DNA from: Paenibacillus sp. Soil787 | GTDB taxonomy: Bacteria; Bacillota; Bacilli; Paenibacillales; NBRC-103111 | DNA length: 50,443 bases | Assembly: GCF_001429545.1 (NCBI RefSeq) | Contig: NZ_LMSP01000008.1 | Location: 1-50,443, forward strand | Direction of reading: 5' to 3' | In this document: piece after piece, positions 10,401 through 18,961 of the stretch | Numbering within the stretch: the first letter of the stretch is position 1 | Layout: the number at the start of each line of letters is the position of its first letter | The notes under the pieces: generated by a model | Seen by the model: the letters and a program-made list of their open reading frames with translations, nothing else | Databases searched by the model: none | Told to the model about the DNA's origin: nothing | Made by a program: the position numbers and the translations under genes

Positions 10401-10900
10401 TGAGCGGAGGAACTGTATTCTCTTATGTTTTGAATAATTATTGGCATACCAATTATAAAGGCTCGCAGGGTGGAACGATCCGCTTCCGCTATGCCTTATC
10501 CAGCGGTAAGACGCAGCCTTTGGATCAGGCCTACCGCAGGGGATGGCAAACGAGACAAAGCATGTATGCGCAGCGGATGAGCTTTCAAGATTTCCGTGAT
10601 GTGGCGGAACCCTATTCAAGAGAGTCTGGAGGCACATTGGCGGAGCTGAATACCGATCAATCGGTTATTACCGCTTGGAAAAAGGCTAGGCGCGCTAATG
10701 GTTTTATTGTAAGGCTGCAGGAAATTGCAGGCTGTGTGCAGTCGCCGAACTTGCTCATTCCGGGGAAACGGATTGCAGCAGCTTGGCTCTCGGACCTGCT
10801 CGAGAATGAACATAGTGAGTTGCCGATAGAGTCCGACGGTTCGATCCGTATTCCTATTCAACCTTGGGGATTATCTACTGTGCGGATTGAAATGGTGTAA
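7409..10900 (+). CDS. Large GH38-like protein with N-terminal extension
   Basis: About 1163 residues. I prefer the ATG at 7409 (GGAG five bases upstream) to the ATG at 7397, whose GAGGA abuts the codon. The first roughly 300 residues are beta-rich and resemble a carbohydrate-binding or jelly-roll module. The GH38 catalytic domain starts at APHAHTDIGYTH (His311, Asp313 as metal ligands), with the probable nucleophile Asp427 in VVDVAS, where the classical enzymes have VDSFGH. A large beta-sandwich C-terminus completes it. No signal peptide. This is a divergent GH38 subgroup; alpha-mannosidase activity is plausible but its specificity is unknown. It is 39 bp from the aldolase gene and probably in the same transcript. 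Confidence 0.8.
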   Translation: MDKKVIWSIGSTESGAEDLLDNYKDPNRLGDIVWDADAKCSSTLGTKWPMFHPSEADPDGGYRLHPYTIHFSLEEQLVQDYILAIDYLVIAPRVSYLEIKVNGVSGFAYVRPTPSQSGEIALQSGLHTTIYADGRAEVIVPGHLLQRGKNTIELTCHDGGETLVIDRIEAIKRLDRMANGAGLLYQKLSFSPDNRRKDAVLNHVEVQSTVLYRQSASEELVNVCHLYLELATSVTNGDLTLQISGSNGKREYGFGMSAVALGHVHFTFECLDGEGPVTYLLQGEMDEKPVKWEGSFTRRRKWKVYIAPHAHTDIGYTHRQWEVAERLCRNVDTALDLIEKEAESAEPAFTYHLDAGWVLETYLATRDDRRNKQLIQALQAGKISLAGNYVDLLTQFAGLEDLIRNHEFVNDLLQPTGMRPKVNAVVDVASLTSSLPAIMEGSGIKYLIHANNQDRGPFRLNGGLHKLSPFYWEGPQGGRVLCWLAKMYCELRKVCGSPPMVTSAERGLDMWLQEYEREDYAPDAVLLYGQEADNTDLDPQPVDFVKEWNRDYAFPKLVASDVSEFFEYVENGYSSKLHTVKGDGGAYWEDGAGSSITPTIQTRKAQAMLPAAEKLETLAVIHNKGWSYPLKQYDEAWRELLLYVEHTWGAFLSATEPEALLQQDQWAVKQHMADSAYQWANRLLHTSATRHSLNWNNDGREVVVYNPHSWSFSGKVQVEIAPQEIILHPETLEQIPMRYIKVLPSQAVVELWVDDLPGLSYQRFLLQAEGPGSVIDKSADPETVVASTLCVYTMENDAYRITIDLNRGCVSSWIDKALDQELADATSPWGFGQLLYAEGGEGTRLMSNQADLPDGNPQVLTDFTLIEMTSDVFSYGQSVKLRGKVPYGELELEWTLLDRAKQVEVSYSYSKEERLEKEAVYIAFPCRLPDAQVLSDSQLGWMDWDKDQLPGGCKEWLPLQTGIIVQKEHAAVHIASPDIPLFCVGNIVQGKWPKEMRLSGGTVFSYVLNNYWHTNYKGSQGGTIRFRYALSSGKTQPLDQAYRRGWQTRQSMYAQRMSFQDFRDVAEPYSRESGGTLAELNTDQSVITAWKKARRANGFIVRLQEIAGCVQSPNLLIPGKRIAAAWLSDLLENEHSELPIESDGSIRIPIQPWGLSTVRIEMV

Positions 10901-11219
10901 TACTTCCACCAGTCGGACTGGGCGGAATGTGATTTGTATAGCTCCGAAATTCGATATTGAGTAGCTTCGCGTGGGTAGATTGGGCTATCGTGATTACCAG
11001 TGTTGTAGTTTCTACAACAATTTACACGCCAAAAGGCTATTTTGCATGTAGATGTTGCATTTTGTACAACAATTTGAACGCATTTCATGCGAAATGGCCT
11101 GTATAGGGCACAATTGTTGTACTTGTGCAACAATGAGGGTGAGAAGTGAGATCTATGCAGCAATTGTTGCAATTTCTACAACATCATTCGATCGAGAATG
11201 TGGTGTTTTATTCATCCGG
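10901..11219. repeat. Array of four related short palindromes
   Basis: Between 11002 and 11182 there are four copies of a dyad of the form GTTGYA...TRCAAC: 11002-11018 (perfect GTTGTAG-TTT-CTACAAC), 11054-11070, 11113-11134 (ATTGTTG/CAACAAT) and 11166-11182. They start 50-62 bp apart. The sequence between copies is unrelated, copies are degenerate, and no cas gene is near. An open frame across 11052-11444 is probably not a gene, because half of it is repeat sequence. Confidence 0.6.
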
Positions 11220-11317
11220 GAAGCTCAAGTGTGCTATAAGATGATGGATACCTTCCTCCGCGAAGCTCAAGTGTGCTATAAGATGATGGATACCTTCCTC
11301 CGGCATGCTCAAGTGAG
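11220..11317 (+). repeat. 42-bp tandem direct repeat, about 2.3 copies
   Basis: The unit beginning GAAGCTCAAGTGTGC at 11220 is repeated essentially identically from 11262, and a third partial copy starts near 11304 (CATGCTCAAGTG). The near-identity of the first two units means a recent duplication. The 42-bp length preserves a reading frame, encoding REAQVCYKMMDTFL twice, but I see no ribosome binding site or family to support translation. Confidence 0.75.
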
Positions 11318-11455
11318 CCTATCTGACGAAGTATTCCAATTTAAGCCACCTCCATTGCCAGATTTATATGATTTGGGTTCTGTTAAAGTGAAGTTTAGCC
11401 CCATTGGGATTGTCGAACTAGAACGGTGGGAGCGCCTCATTTAGGTGAAGTCCAT

Positions 11456-11536
11456 GGGCTCGGACAAGAGCAAAGGGAACGACGGAGGGCTCGGACATGA
11501 GCAAAGGGAACGACGATGCGTTATTTTGTAAAATAA
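11456..11536. repeat. 31-bp direct repeat pair and AT-rich hairpin
   Basis: GGGCTCGGACA(A/T)GAGCAAAG is present at 11456 and again at 11487, 31 bp apart, each ending in GGGAACGACG. A perfect small hairpin TTATTTT-GT-AAAATAA follows at 11521-11536. The core AAAGGGAACG is the reverse complement of the CGTTCCCTTT core of the array at 11679-11843, so both belong to one repeat family in opposite orientations. Confidence 0.6.
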
Positions 11537-11678
11537 CTGCTTTTTCGAGTGTTTAGGGAACATGGATGCGTTAATTCGCCATTTTGGGCTGGATGACGGC
11601 TTTCAAAGCGGAAATAAGTGATCTACGTTCCGTTTCGCTAGTCGAATAGCGACTTTCTAGGTAATTAGCGCATCGACG

Positions 11679-11843
11679 TTCCCTTTCGCGATGGTTTTGG
11701 GTGGCATGATCCCTTTTCTTGAGGGTTTTGACGGAATGTTTCCTTTTCTCAAGGGTTTTGGATGGTATGTTCCTTTCTTGAGGTTTCTGGATGGTAAGTC
11801 CCTTTTCTCGAGGGTTTTGCATCGTAAGTTCCCTTTCATGAGG
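11679..11843 (+). repeat. Degenerate tandem array, about six units of 30-31 bp
   Basis: Units with the pattern TTCCCTTTTCTYGAGGGTTT followed by a variable GRYGGTAWG-type tail begin near 11679, 11710, 11740, 11770, 11799 and 11829. The spacing is a regular 28-31 bp with no spacers between units, so it is a tandem repeat and not CRISPR. The minus strand is open across it, but the encoded peptide is repetitive and lysine/arginine-rich and I do not accept it as a gene. Confidence 0.65.
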
Positions 11844-12063
11844 ATGTACCGCTAAAGAAGTTGAACAACACGATACCTATGGCCAAGACTCGGTTGCTAA
11901 AGTCGGATCTGATATTGATGCTTGGTGCCATTCATTGGATAAACTGTTGACCTATGATTTTGACTTGATGACCTTCGGTCATTTGCCTCCGACGTTGGTC
12001 TACGATGCCAAAACGAAAGTAGTTGAGGCACGGAAACAGCTAGGAGTTTATTTTAGTAGATAG
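11842..12063 (+). pseudogene. Orphan C-terminal fragment, possibly metallo-beta-lactamase fold
   Basis: A 73-codon open frame with no start codon near its beginning follows an in-frame TGA at 11839 and ends at TAG 12061-12063. The translation reads like genuine protein: SLDKLLTYDFDLMTFGH then a helix-like VVEARKQLGVYFSR end. The pattern of a helix, DFD and FGH near the C-terminus recalls the last ligand region (PGHG) of metallo-beta-lactamase-fold hydrolases. The left end is replaced by the tandem array, so this is best read as a gene remnant. The family assignment is tentative. Confidence 0.45.
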
Positions 12064-12091
12064 CAGAAAGTATAAGTATTATACTTTTGCT
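12062..12091 (+). terminator. Stem-loop after the fragment
   Basis: AAAGTATAA and TTATACTTT form perfect 9-bp arms around GTA, extended by AGCA/TGCT with one bulged G. It overlaps the stop of the upstream fragment and could be that lost gene's terminator or an operator for the GH38 gene at 12231. A smaller dyad CTTGAA/TTCAAG lies at 12147-12164. No convincing promoter could be assigned before 12231. Confidence 0.45.
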
Positions 12092-12230
12092 TCGCATCTA
12101 CCTTGACAAACGCGCTCGTCCCTGAAGGATGACGGAGTCGTTTATCCTTGAACCATGATTCAAGCCCATGTATGAGACTTTCCAGTATTAAATTCACTTA
12201 GCTATTTATCAAATAAAGGTAGGGGAAATT

Positions 12231-14666
12231 ATGAAACAGAAGAAACTTTACATGATCGGGAATGCTCATCTGGATCCAGTTTGGCTTTGGCAATGGCAGG
12301 AAGGCTTTCAAGAAACGAAAGCAACCTTCCGGTCAGCTCTCGACCGCATGAAGGAATATGATGATTTTATTTTCACTTCGAGCTCAGCTGCAAACTACGA
12401 ATGGGTTGAAAATAACGACAAAAAAATGTTTGAAGAAATTAAGGAACGCGTACGTGAAGGCCGCTGGCAAATCGTTGGCGGGTGGTGGATACAACCGGAT
12501 TGCAACATTCCAAGCGGGGAATCGTTTGTCCGTCAAGGCTTATATGGCCAACGTTATTTCAAGGAGAAATTAGGCGTCACTGCGAAAGTGGGTTATAACG
12601 TCGATAGCTTTGGACATCACGGCATGCTGCCGCAAATATTGCTCAAAAGCGGTATGCCTTATTATATTTTTATGCGTCCTATGCCGAATGAGAAAGGCTT
12701 GCCGGGACGTCTATTTCACTGGGAATCGGATGATGGCAGCCGCGTACTGACCTACCGGATTCCATTTGAATACTGCACATGGGGCAAGGATCTCGAGAAG
12801 CATGTTCGCCGATGTATGGAAGAGCTGAAGGATCCCTTTGGCAACTTGATGGTTTTCTACGGGGTTGGTAACCATGGGGGAGGCCCAACGAAAGAAAATA
12901 TCGACAGCATCAAGCGGATGAATGGGCTGCCTGAATTTCCGAAGATGGAGATGGCTGCACCGAATGAATTTTTCGCCGATATGGAAGCCATGCAGCTGCC
13001 AATTCCAGTCGTCCATGACGATCTTCAGCACCATGCGAGTGGTTGTTATGCGGTCCATTCGGGGATCAAGCATTGGAATCGTCAAGCTGAGAATAAACTC
13101 ATTGCTGCTGAAAAATGGTCATCATGGGCTGAATTAAGGACAGGGCAAGACTATCCAACAGATTTTCATCGTGCATGGAAAAACGTGTTGTTCAACCAAT
13201 TCCATGATATCCTTGCCGGAACTAGTCTTGAATCGGCTTATGAGGATGCGCGCAATATGCACGGTGAAGCGATGACAATTGCAGAGCGAGGCCTGAACTA
13301 TGCGATACAATCCATTTCTTGGCATATCGGCATTGAACAGGAAGATGGCATGAAGCCAATCGTTGTATTTAATCCTCATTCTTGGGAAAGCACCGTTAAC
13401 ATCGAGTTGGAGATTGGCGGCATCAAAGATACGACGATACTGGTAGATGAGAACGGTAAGCAGGTTCCCTTCCAATTGGTGCAATCTCAGGCAACGGCTG
13501 GCGGCAGATACCGTCTTAGCTTTATTGCACAGCTGCCGTCCATGGGGTACCGGGTGTATAAGGTGCTAACAGCTTCACAGGAACCCAAATTGGCATCACA
13601 ACCGATTAAAGCGAATGAGTATGCGTTGGAAAATGATAGATTCCGCCTGGAATTTGATCCGAAGACAGGCTTCATCTCCAGCTTATTTGATAAAAAAGTA
13701 AATGTTGACGTATTCCGCGGACCCGCGGCGAGACCCGTCGTTATTGAAGATAAGTCAGATACTTGGAGTCATAATGTTTTTCATTTCAACAATAAGGTTG
13801 GCGAATTTATAGCGACAAGCGTTCAGCGCGTCGAGCATGGCCCGGTTAAATCAGTCATCAGAGTCACAAGTGAATATGGCAGCTCCAAGATCGTGCAGGA
13901 TTTTACCTTGTATAAACAATTGGACTATATCGATGTCAAAGTGACAGTGGACTGGCGTGAACAGTTTAAAATGTTGAAATTGGTATTCCCAATTAATTTG
14001 GTATTTACGAAACAGACGTATGAGATCCCATACGGCTTCAAAGAGCGGGAGCATAATGGGGAAGAAGAGCCAGGTCAAAGCTGGGTAGATTATGGCGGCA
14101 TTTTACGTGACATTGGAGAGCACGGAGGTACTTCCTATGGTGTTTCCCTGATGAATGATGCGAAATACAGCTACAGCATTATGAATAAAGAGCTGGCCAT
14201 GACGGTGATACGCAGCCCGATTTATGCCCATCATGATCCTGTAGTTCCCGAGCCTCAGGGGTACTATTCCTTCATCGATCAAGGCATTCAGACATTTAAT
14301 TATAGACTGCTGCCGCATCAAGGCAGCTGGGAGCAGGCTGGAACGGTTAAGCATGCACTGGAGTTAAATCAGCGTTCGATCACGATTATCGAATCCTACC
14401 ATGAGGGAGAGCTTCCACAGAAGGATTCCTTTTTGACGGTAGATAAGGACAACATCATCGTCAGTGTAGTGAAAAAAGCCGAAGAAGGCAGCGATCTGAT
14501 TATTCGCGCTTATGAGACAACGCGAGAAACGACCGAAGCGACCATTCGATTGCCGCACTTGAATCGTGAAATTACAGTGAAATTCGGTCCTTGTGAAATT
14601 AAAACCTTCCGTGTTCCTGCCGATCCAAGCCTTTCGGTTTCAGAGACGGATTTAATCGAGTGGTAA
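12231..14666 (+). CDS. Alpha-mannosidase, GH38
   Basis: Cytoplasmic zinc-dependent alpha-mannosidase of 811 residues. The N-terminal GNAHLDPVWLWQWQEG carries the metal ligands His13 and Asp15; the nucleophile is Asp125 in YNVDSFGHHG; His325-Asp326 (FHDILAGTS) completes the expected site. A three-helix middle domain and beta-rich C-terminus follow; the length is normal for bacterial GH38. Start ATG is preceded by TAGGGGAA. The protein is strikingly similar along its whole length to the GH38 protein encoded at 30109, so the two are paralogs from a locus duplication. The beta-mannosidase gene begins within a few bases of its stop, indicating one transcript. Confidence 0.92.
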   Translation: MKQKKLYMIGNAHLDPVWLWQWQEGFQETKATFRSALDRMKEYDDFIFTSSSAANYEWVENNDKKMFEEIKERVREGRWQIVGGWWIQPDCNIPSGESFVRQGLYGQRYFKEKLGVTAKVGYNVDSFGHHGMLPQILLKSGMPYYIFMRPMPNEKGLPGRLFHWESDDGSRVLTYRIPFEYCTWGKDLEKHVRRCMEELKDPFGNLMVFYGVGNHGGGPTKENIDSIKRMNGLPEFPKMEMAAPNEFFADMEAMQLPIPVVHDDLQHHASGCYAVHSGIKHWNRQAENKLIAAEKWSSWAELRTGQDYPTDFHRAWKNVLFNQFHDILAGTSLESAYEDARNMHGEAMTIAERGLNYAIQSISWHIGIEQEDGMKPIVVFNPHSWESTVNIELEIGGIKDTTILVDENGKQVPFQLVQSQATAGGRYRLSFIAQLPSMGYRVYKVLTASQEPKLASQPIKANEYALENDRFRLEFDPKTGFISSLFDKKVNVDVFRGPAARPVVIEDKSDTWSHNVFHFNNKVGEFIATSVQRVEHGPVKSVIRVTSEYGSSKIVQDFTLYKQLDYIDVKVTVDWREQFKMLKLVFPINLVFTKQTYEIPYGFKEREHNGEEEPGQSWVDYGGILRDIGEHGGTSYGVSLMNDAKYSYSIMNKELAMTVIRSPIYAHHDPVVPEPQGYYSFIDQGIQTFNYRLLPHQGSWEQAGTVKHALELNQRSITIIESYHEGELPQKDSFLTVDKDNIIVSVVKKAEEGSDLIIRAYETTRETTEATIRLPHLNREITVKFGPCEIKTFRVPADPSLSVSETDLIEW

Positions 14667-14678
14667 GGGGTGTCTAAG

Positions 14679-17270
14679 ATGGCAGTAAAGCAGATTAGTT
14701 TGAACGGAAGCGATTGGCTCTTCAAAGACTTCTTGGGCGAGGATTGGATATGGCGAAATGCTGAAAAACCCGACTCCAAAGATAGTCGCTGGTGGAGGAA
14801 AGGGGCGGTTCCTGGAACCGTTCTCTATGACCTTTGGCAAAATGGCGAGGTTTCGGACCCCTATTTTGAGCGTAATAGTCTTTTGGCGGAATGGGTACCT
14901 GAACGAACGTGGATTTATAAAAAGTCGTTCGACATCGATGCTTCCATGTTGGGTCAACGCGTCCAGCTTCATTTTAAGGGTGTTGATTTTGAGGCGCAGT
15001 TTTTTCTGAATGGTGTCAAAATTGGTCATCACAAAGGCATGTTTACGGCGGCCGTATTTGATATCACAGATACCCTTCATTATGGCGGGTCTAACCTATT
15101 GTCAGTTGTGATTGAAAAAGCACCGGACGAACAGCCGCAGGTTAGCAAAACAAGCTACGTTCGCGAACATAAAAGCCGGATGACGTATTGGTGGGATTTC
15201 TGCCCGCGGATGATTCATCAAGGGATATGGGACGATGTGTATTTGGATGTTACGGGTCCGATTCGTATCGAGGATATTTATGTGAGATCAACGATTTCCA
15301 ATGATTTTGGGCTAGCTAATCTTACGATAGATTCGACGATTTCCTCTGGGAAACAAGCGGAAGTACGTGTGGAGACCTGCATTTTTTCAGGTGATGAGCA
15401 AGTAAGTTCTGTCGAATCTGATCACCTTGTTAATGAAGGGGAAACTAAGCTCAGCTCTATTGTAGAGATTAAGCATCCTCGTCTATGGGAGCCGAACGGT
15501 TCGGGCGAAGCCCATTTATATCAAGTCCGGATTAACGTGTTTGAAAAGATAAATGAGCCAGAGCGGCGTGCCGACAGCCAGCTTAGTTCAGTTAAAGAAA
15601 CAACGTTCGGCATTCGATCAGTGGCTTGGCATCGGAATGAAACACCTGATCAAACGGCGAGGCCTTATGTGCTAGTGGTCAATGGGCATAAAATGTACAT
15701 CAAAGGCTGGAACTGGGTACCTATGGATGTCATGTATGGTAGAGAGCAGCCGGCTAAGCTAGAAAGACTGTTAACGTTAGCCAAACATGCAGGAGTTAAT
15801 ATGCTGCGAGTATGGGGTGGCGGGCTGATTGAGAAGGATGCCTTCTATGAGCTGTGCAATCGTTACGGCATTATGGTTTGGCAGGAATTCATTCAATCCA
15901 GTTCTGGGATTGCGAACAAACCGAGTGAAGATGAGGCTTTTATCACGATGATGGTGCGGGAAGCTGAGCAAATCATTCCGAGAAAGAGAAATCATCCTTC
16001 TCTCGTTCTATGGTGTGGAGGTAACGAGCTGCAGGATAGCGATGATCGGCCGCTTGACGATACGGAGCCCGTATTGGGAGCCCTTAGACAAGTGGTTGAA
16101 GCATTACATCCAGATGCACTTTGGCTGCCGACGTCGCCTACCGGTCGATGCTTCTCAAATACGCTGGACAACATCGAGCAGGATCCTACTGGACAGCATG
16201 ACGTGCATGGCCCTTGGGAGTTCCAGGGTTTGTCGCAACAGTATGAGCTCTATAACAAAGGGACCTCGCTGCTTCATAGCGAGTTCGGCGTAGAGGGGAT
16301 GACGCATTTAAAGACGCTGAACCATACGATTTCTGAGTCCAACCAGTGGCCAGCGACCCGGGATAATCCTATTTATTTTCACCGAGGCTCTTGGTGGATT
16401 AATGAACCCATGATTCAGTCCTCCTTCGGAAATGAGCTTCATCATCCTGAGGCGCTGATACGCGCAAGTCAGTTTCTACAAGCAGAGGGACTCAGGTATG
16501 CGGTAGAATCTAATCTTCGACGGATGTGGCAAAATAGCGGAACACTCCCATGGCAGTTTAATGAGCCATTCCCGAATGCTTATTGTACTTCCGCGCTTGA
16601 TTACTTTACGAACCCTAAGCCGGTTTACTATGCGATGGTTAAAGCCTATCAAACGATACAAGTTTCAGCCAGCTTTGCTACGATTGCATGGGAAGGTCAG
16701 GAAACTTTTAAAGCGGATGTATGGGGAGTTCAGACAGATAGGATCGAATTGGGAGATTTAACCTCGCAATGGTGTTTAGTTGGAGCAAGCGGACACCTAT
16801 ATGCCGAAGCCGAGTGGCAAGGTAAAGTGGTGCCCAATGCGGCAACTCGACTTGGAACGTTTGAACTGCCTCTCCAGCAGGTGCAAGAGGATGTATTCTT
16901 CTTCCGCATCAATCTAGTAAACGCCGCGAAGGAAGTCATTAGCAGTAATTGCTATCCTTTTAGCGTTACAGCTAATTTGGTGCCGATGTTAGTACTACCC
17001 CAAACCAGCCTACAAGTGGAGAATACTCTTACGGAAAAAGGGGGAGTCTGGCAGCTTCAAGTTACGAATGTTGGCACACAGGCTGCTTTGCTTGTTCATC
17101 TGGAGGAAGCTCGTATGGTAACAGCAGAAGGCTATGTTTATTATTCGGATAATGATTTCTTCTTATTCCCAAGCGAAAGTAAATTAATTAACGTCAAGTG
17201 GAGCTCCATTCCTGAAGCTGACAGGAAACTGAACATATCTGCTTGGAACAGCCCGGTTCAGCACATTTGA
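14679..17270 (+). CDS. Beta-mannosidase, GH2
   Basis: Retaining beta-mannosidase of glycoside hydrolase family 2, about 863 residues, cytoplasmic. I choose the ATG at 14679 (AAGGGG eight bases upstream); the GTG at 14670 lies inside that ribosome binding site. The N-terminus LNGSDWLFKDF and the jelly-roll plus Ig-like domains lead to the TIM barrel beginning near KGWNWVPMDVMYGR. The acid/base is Glu450 in WCGGNE and the nucleophile Glu535 in HSEFGVEG, the mannosidase-type variants of the GH2 motifs. Paired with the GH38 gene just upstream, it would complete degradation of glycans with a beta-mannosyl core such as N-glycan-derived oligosaccharides; that substrate is an inference. Confidence 0.9.
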   Translation: MAVKQISLNGSDWLFKDFLGEDWIWRNAEKPDSKDSRWWRKGAVPGTVLYDLWQNGEVSDPYFERNSLLAEWVPERTWIYKKSFDIDASMLGQRVQLHFKGVDFEAQFFLNGVKIGHHKGMFTAAVFDITDTLHYGGSNLLSVVIEKAPDEQPQVSKTSYVREHKSRMTYWWDFCPRMIHQGIWDDVYLDVTGPIRIEDIYVRSTISNDFGLANLTIDSTISSGKQAEVRVETCIFSGDEQVSSVESDHLVNEGETKLSSIVEIKHPRLWEPNGSGEAHLYQVRINVFEKINEPERRADSQLSSVKETTFGIRSVAWHRNETPDQTARPYVLVVNGHKMYIKGWNWVPMDVMYGREQPAKLERLLTLAKHAGVNMLRVWGGGLIEKDAFYELCNRYGIMVWQEFIQSSSGIANKPSEDEAFITMMVREAEQIIPRKRNHPSLVLWCGGNELQDSDDRPLDDTEPVLGALRQVVEALHPDALWLPTSPTGRCFSNTLDNIEQDPTGQHDVHGPWEFQGLSQQYELYNKGTSLLHSEFGVEGMTHLKTLNHTISESNQWPATRDNPIYFHRGSWWINEPMIQSSFGNELHHPEALIRASQFLQAEGLRYAVESNLRRMWQNSGTLPWQFNEPFPNAYCTSALDYFTNPKPVYYAMVKAYQTIQVSASFATIAWEGQETFKADVWGVQTDRIELGDLTSQWCLVGASGHLYAEAEWQGKVVPNAATRLGTFELPLQQVQEDVFFFRINLVNAAKEVISSNCYPFSVTANLVPMLVLPQTSLQVENTLTEKGGVWQLQVTNVGTQAALLVHLEEARMVTAEGYVYYSDNDFFLFPSESKLINVKWSSIPEADRKLNISAWNSPVQHI

Positions 17271-17323
17271 TGACCGTTAGGACTTAATAGCCTCTTTACA
17301 GGGGGATTTTACGGGGAACTCTC

Positions 17324-17352
17324 TTGACAACCGTACTAAGAAAAGAGATATT
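17324..17352 (+). promoter_or_regulatory. Promoter of the DeoR-type regulator gene
   Basis: Perfect TTGACA at 17324-17329, a 17-bp spacer and GATATT at 17347-17352. The gene at 17456 therefore seems to have its own transcript with a leader of roughly 100 bases. Confidence 0.55.
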
Positions 17353-17383
17353 AGAATTTGCATATCTTCATTGAGAAATCCCC

Positions 17384-17405
17384 AATCAGAAATCCCTTTC
17401 TGATT
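17384..17405 (+). promoter_or_regulatory. Perfect 9-bp dyad in the regulator leader
   Basis: AATCAGAAA and TTTCTGATT flank a 4-base loop TCCC, about 50 bases before the start codon at 17456 and downstream of the promoter at 17324. It could be an autoregulatory operator or a leader hairpin. Nothing follows it that looks like a U-tract terminator. Confidence 0.5.
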
Positions 17406-17455
17406 CGGAAACTAATAGTGTAAAGGTATTCGAGGATTAAAGGGGGATAAAAATT

Positions 17456-18262
17456 ATGATTGCCATACATCGCAGAACCAAAATAAAAGAAATTCTCTTC
17501 CAAGAACGCAGTGTTAAAGTAGCTGATTTGGTGAAGGAATTCAATGTCTCCGAAGAAACTATCCGTCGCGATCTGAACCAATTAGAGCAGGAAGGCATCA
17601 TTCAAAAAAATTACGGCGGCGCCATTTTGGTAGAAGAATTGCAAAATAATTCACAAATCATTCCTCCAGTCGAGCAACGGAGATTCCAATTTTATGAGGA
17701 GAAAGATGCCATCGGCAAAATGGCCGCTTCGCTTGTGGAAGGCAATCAAATCGTCATATTAGACGCTGGTTCAACAACCTGGTGTGTGGCTCGTCACCTA
17801 CGAAATGTGCCAGAGCTAATGGTGGTTACCAACGGAACAGATGTAGCGGAGGAAAGCAGTCAAAATGAAGATGCTTCAGTCTTTGTCATTGGCGGCAAGC
17901 TAATTAAGAAATCGATGAGCCTTGTTGGTCCCCAAGCGGAACTAGAGCTGCAAAAATATAATGCCGATTTCTCCTTTTTAGGAGCTTCTGGTATAACTAT
18001 GCGTAAAGGATTCACAAGCTCTGATCTCTATGAAGCGGAAGTAAAGCGGGCCATGATATCAGCAGGACAAAAGATTGTCATTGTTGCGGATCACAGTAAA
18101 TTCGAGCGGCAGGGTCTGATCTCTTTTTCCAGCTTTCAAGATGTTGATATTTTGGTTACAAGCGACTTAGTAGAACCGAGTATTCTTGATGAAATCCGCC
18201 AGTGCGGTGTGCAGGTGATTGTTTGTCCTGTGAAGGAATTGATTCTAAATGAAGACGAATGA
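17456..18262 (+). CDS. DeoR/GlpR-family transcriptional regulator
   Basis: 268 residues. The N-terminal winged helix (about residues 5-58) shows the DeoR signature RSVKVADLVKEFNVSEETIR followed by RDLNQLEQEGII. The C-terminal DeoRC sensor domain, which binds phosphosugars in this family, contains the DAGSTTW turn and ends with TSDLVEPSILDEIRQCG. Start ATG sits behind AAAGGGGGA. It is downstream of the beta-mannosidase gene and has its own promoter. It is the natural candidate to control the first mannoside block in response to a phosphorylated intermediate, but no binding site can be assigned from this window alone. Confidence 0.9.
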   Translation: MIAIHRRTKIKEILFQERSVKVADLVKEFNVSEETIRRDLNQLEQEGIIQKNYGGAILVEELQNNSQIIPPVEQRRFQFYEEKDAIGKMAASLVEGNQIVILDAGSTTWCVARHLRNVPELMVVTNGTDVAEESSQNEDASVFVIGGKLIKKSMSLVGPQAELELQKYNADFSFLGASGITMRKGFTSSDLYEAEVKRAMISAGQKIVIVADHSKFERQGLISFSSFQDVDILVTSDLVEPSILDEIRQCGVQVIVCPVKELILNEDE

Positions 18263-18278
18263 GAGTTAAAAGAATAGT

Positions 18279-18326
18279 GGGTGGTCCGAAAAAAGCCTTA
18301 ATGGCATCTAGGACCCCTGCTTTTTT
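18279..18326 (+). terminator. Terminator after the DeoR-type gene
   Basis: GGGTGGTCC (18279-18287) can pair with GGACCCC (18311-18317) around GTCC/GGAC, followed by CTGCTTTTTT. The stem is moderate and the loop long. Confidence 0.5.
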
Positions 18327-18404
18327 AATTGAATTTTACCTTTTGGATAAGGAAATTTAGTTTGGGGTTCCAGCTGTCTAGCGGAATAATATCTCATTTG
18401 TTTC

Positions 18405-18836
18405 TTATTTGACTTGGCCAATCGATAGGCTTACTTTGTAGTTGCCATACTTCAAGAGTTCATCGAGAAAATCATTCAGTTCTATTGGCGTGCCGACGCG
18501 CACCCGCATCCAGTAGCACCCTTCGCCACTTACGCGATGCGTTTCAGCGACCTTATCATTTTGTTGAACAAACGTTTGAAATAAATGATGGGCGGTGTTC
18601 GATTTCATGAAAACGGTAACAAAGGCGTGCACGACTTGCCCTATTTTGTCCGGATTCCAGCGTAGCGTATACCCCTCAATGACACCAAGATCCTGCAGCT
18701 TTCGCACGCGAGCTCCAACCGCTTGCCCAGTCAAGTGAACAAGCTGACCAACTGCCTTGTGGGACTGGGTAGCGTCCTTTAGCAAGTAATTCAATATGCG
18801 AAGATCTACTTCATCGATCGTATGGTTGCTTAACAT
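18405..18836 (-). CDS. Lrp/AsnC-family transcriptional regulator
   Basis: About 143 residues on the minus strand. I choose the ATG ending at 18836 (MLSNHTIDEVDLRILNYL) because AAAGGA lies eight bases upstream and the family normally starts just before DEVDLRIL; an upstream ATG at 18887 would add 17 atypical residues. The N-terminal HTH (about residues 5-60, with SHKAVGQLVHLTGQAVGARV) is followed by an AsnC/RAM ligand-binding fold (VVHAFVTVFMK ... GEGCYWMRVRV). Members sense amino acids or small metabolites as octamers. It is divergent from the metallo-hydrolase gene starting at 18962, the likely target along with itself. Confidence 0.88.
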   Translation of the reverse strand: MLSNHTIDEVDLRILNYLLKDATQSHKAVGQLVHLTGQAVGARVRKLQDLGVIEGYTLRWNPDKIGQVVHAFVTVFMKSNTAHHLFQTFVQQNDKVAETHRVSGEGCYWMRVRVGTPIELNDFLDELLKYGNYKVSLSIGQVK

Positions 18837-18961
18837 TAGGAAATTCCTTTCAATGTGAAAATGAAAGCCGATTTTTCGTTTCACCATGTCGTATTCGCTT
18901 TTTCCGGCTTATCCTATAATTGTATCAGAACCATAAACAAAAAGATAAGAGGTATATGACA

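Noticed and set aside
11052..11444. 130-codon plus-strand frame with a repeated REAQVCYKMMDTFL
   Set aside because: Half lies in palindromes and the 42-bp tandem repeat; no start signal or homology is recognisable.
11571..11822. Minus-strand open frames over the repeat array
   Set aside because: The peptide is built from the 30-bp DNA repeat, is lysine/arginine-rich and has no ribosome binding site or family; it is a by-product of the repeat.
11002..11843. CRISPR array
   Set aside because: Repeats are degenerate or directly abutting without unique spacers of regular length, and no cas genes are present.
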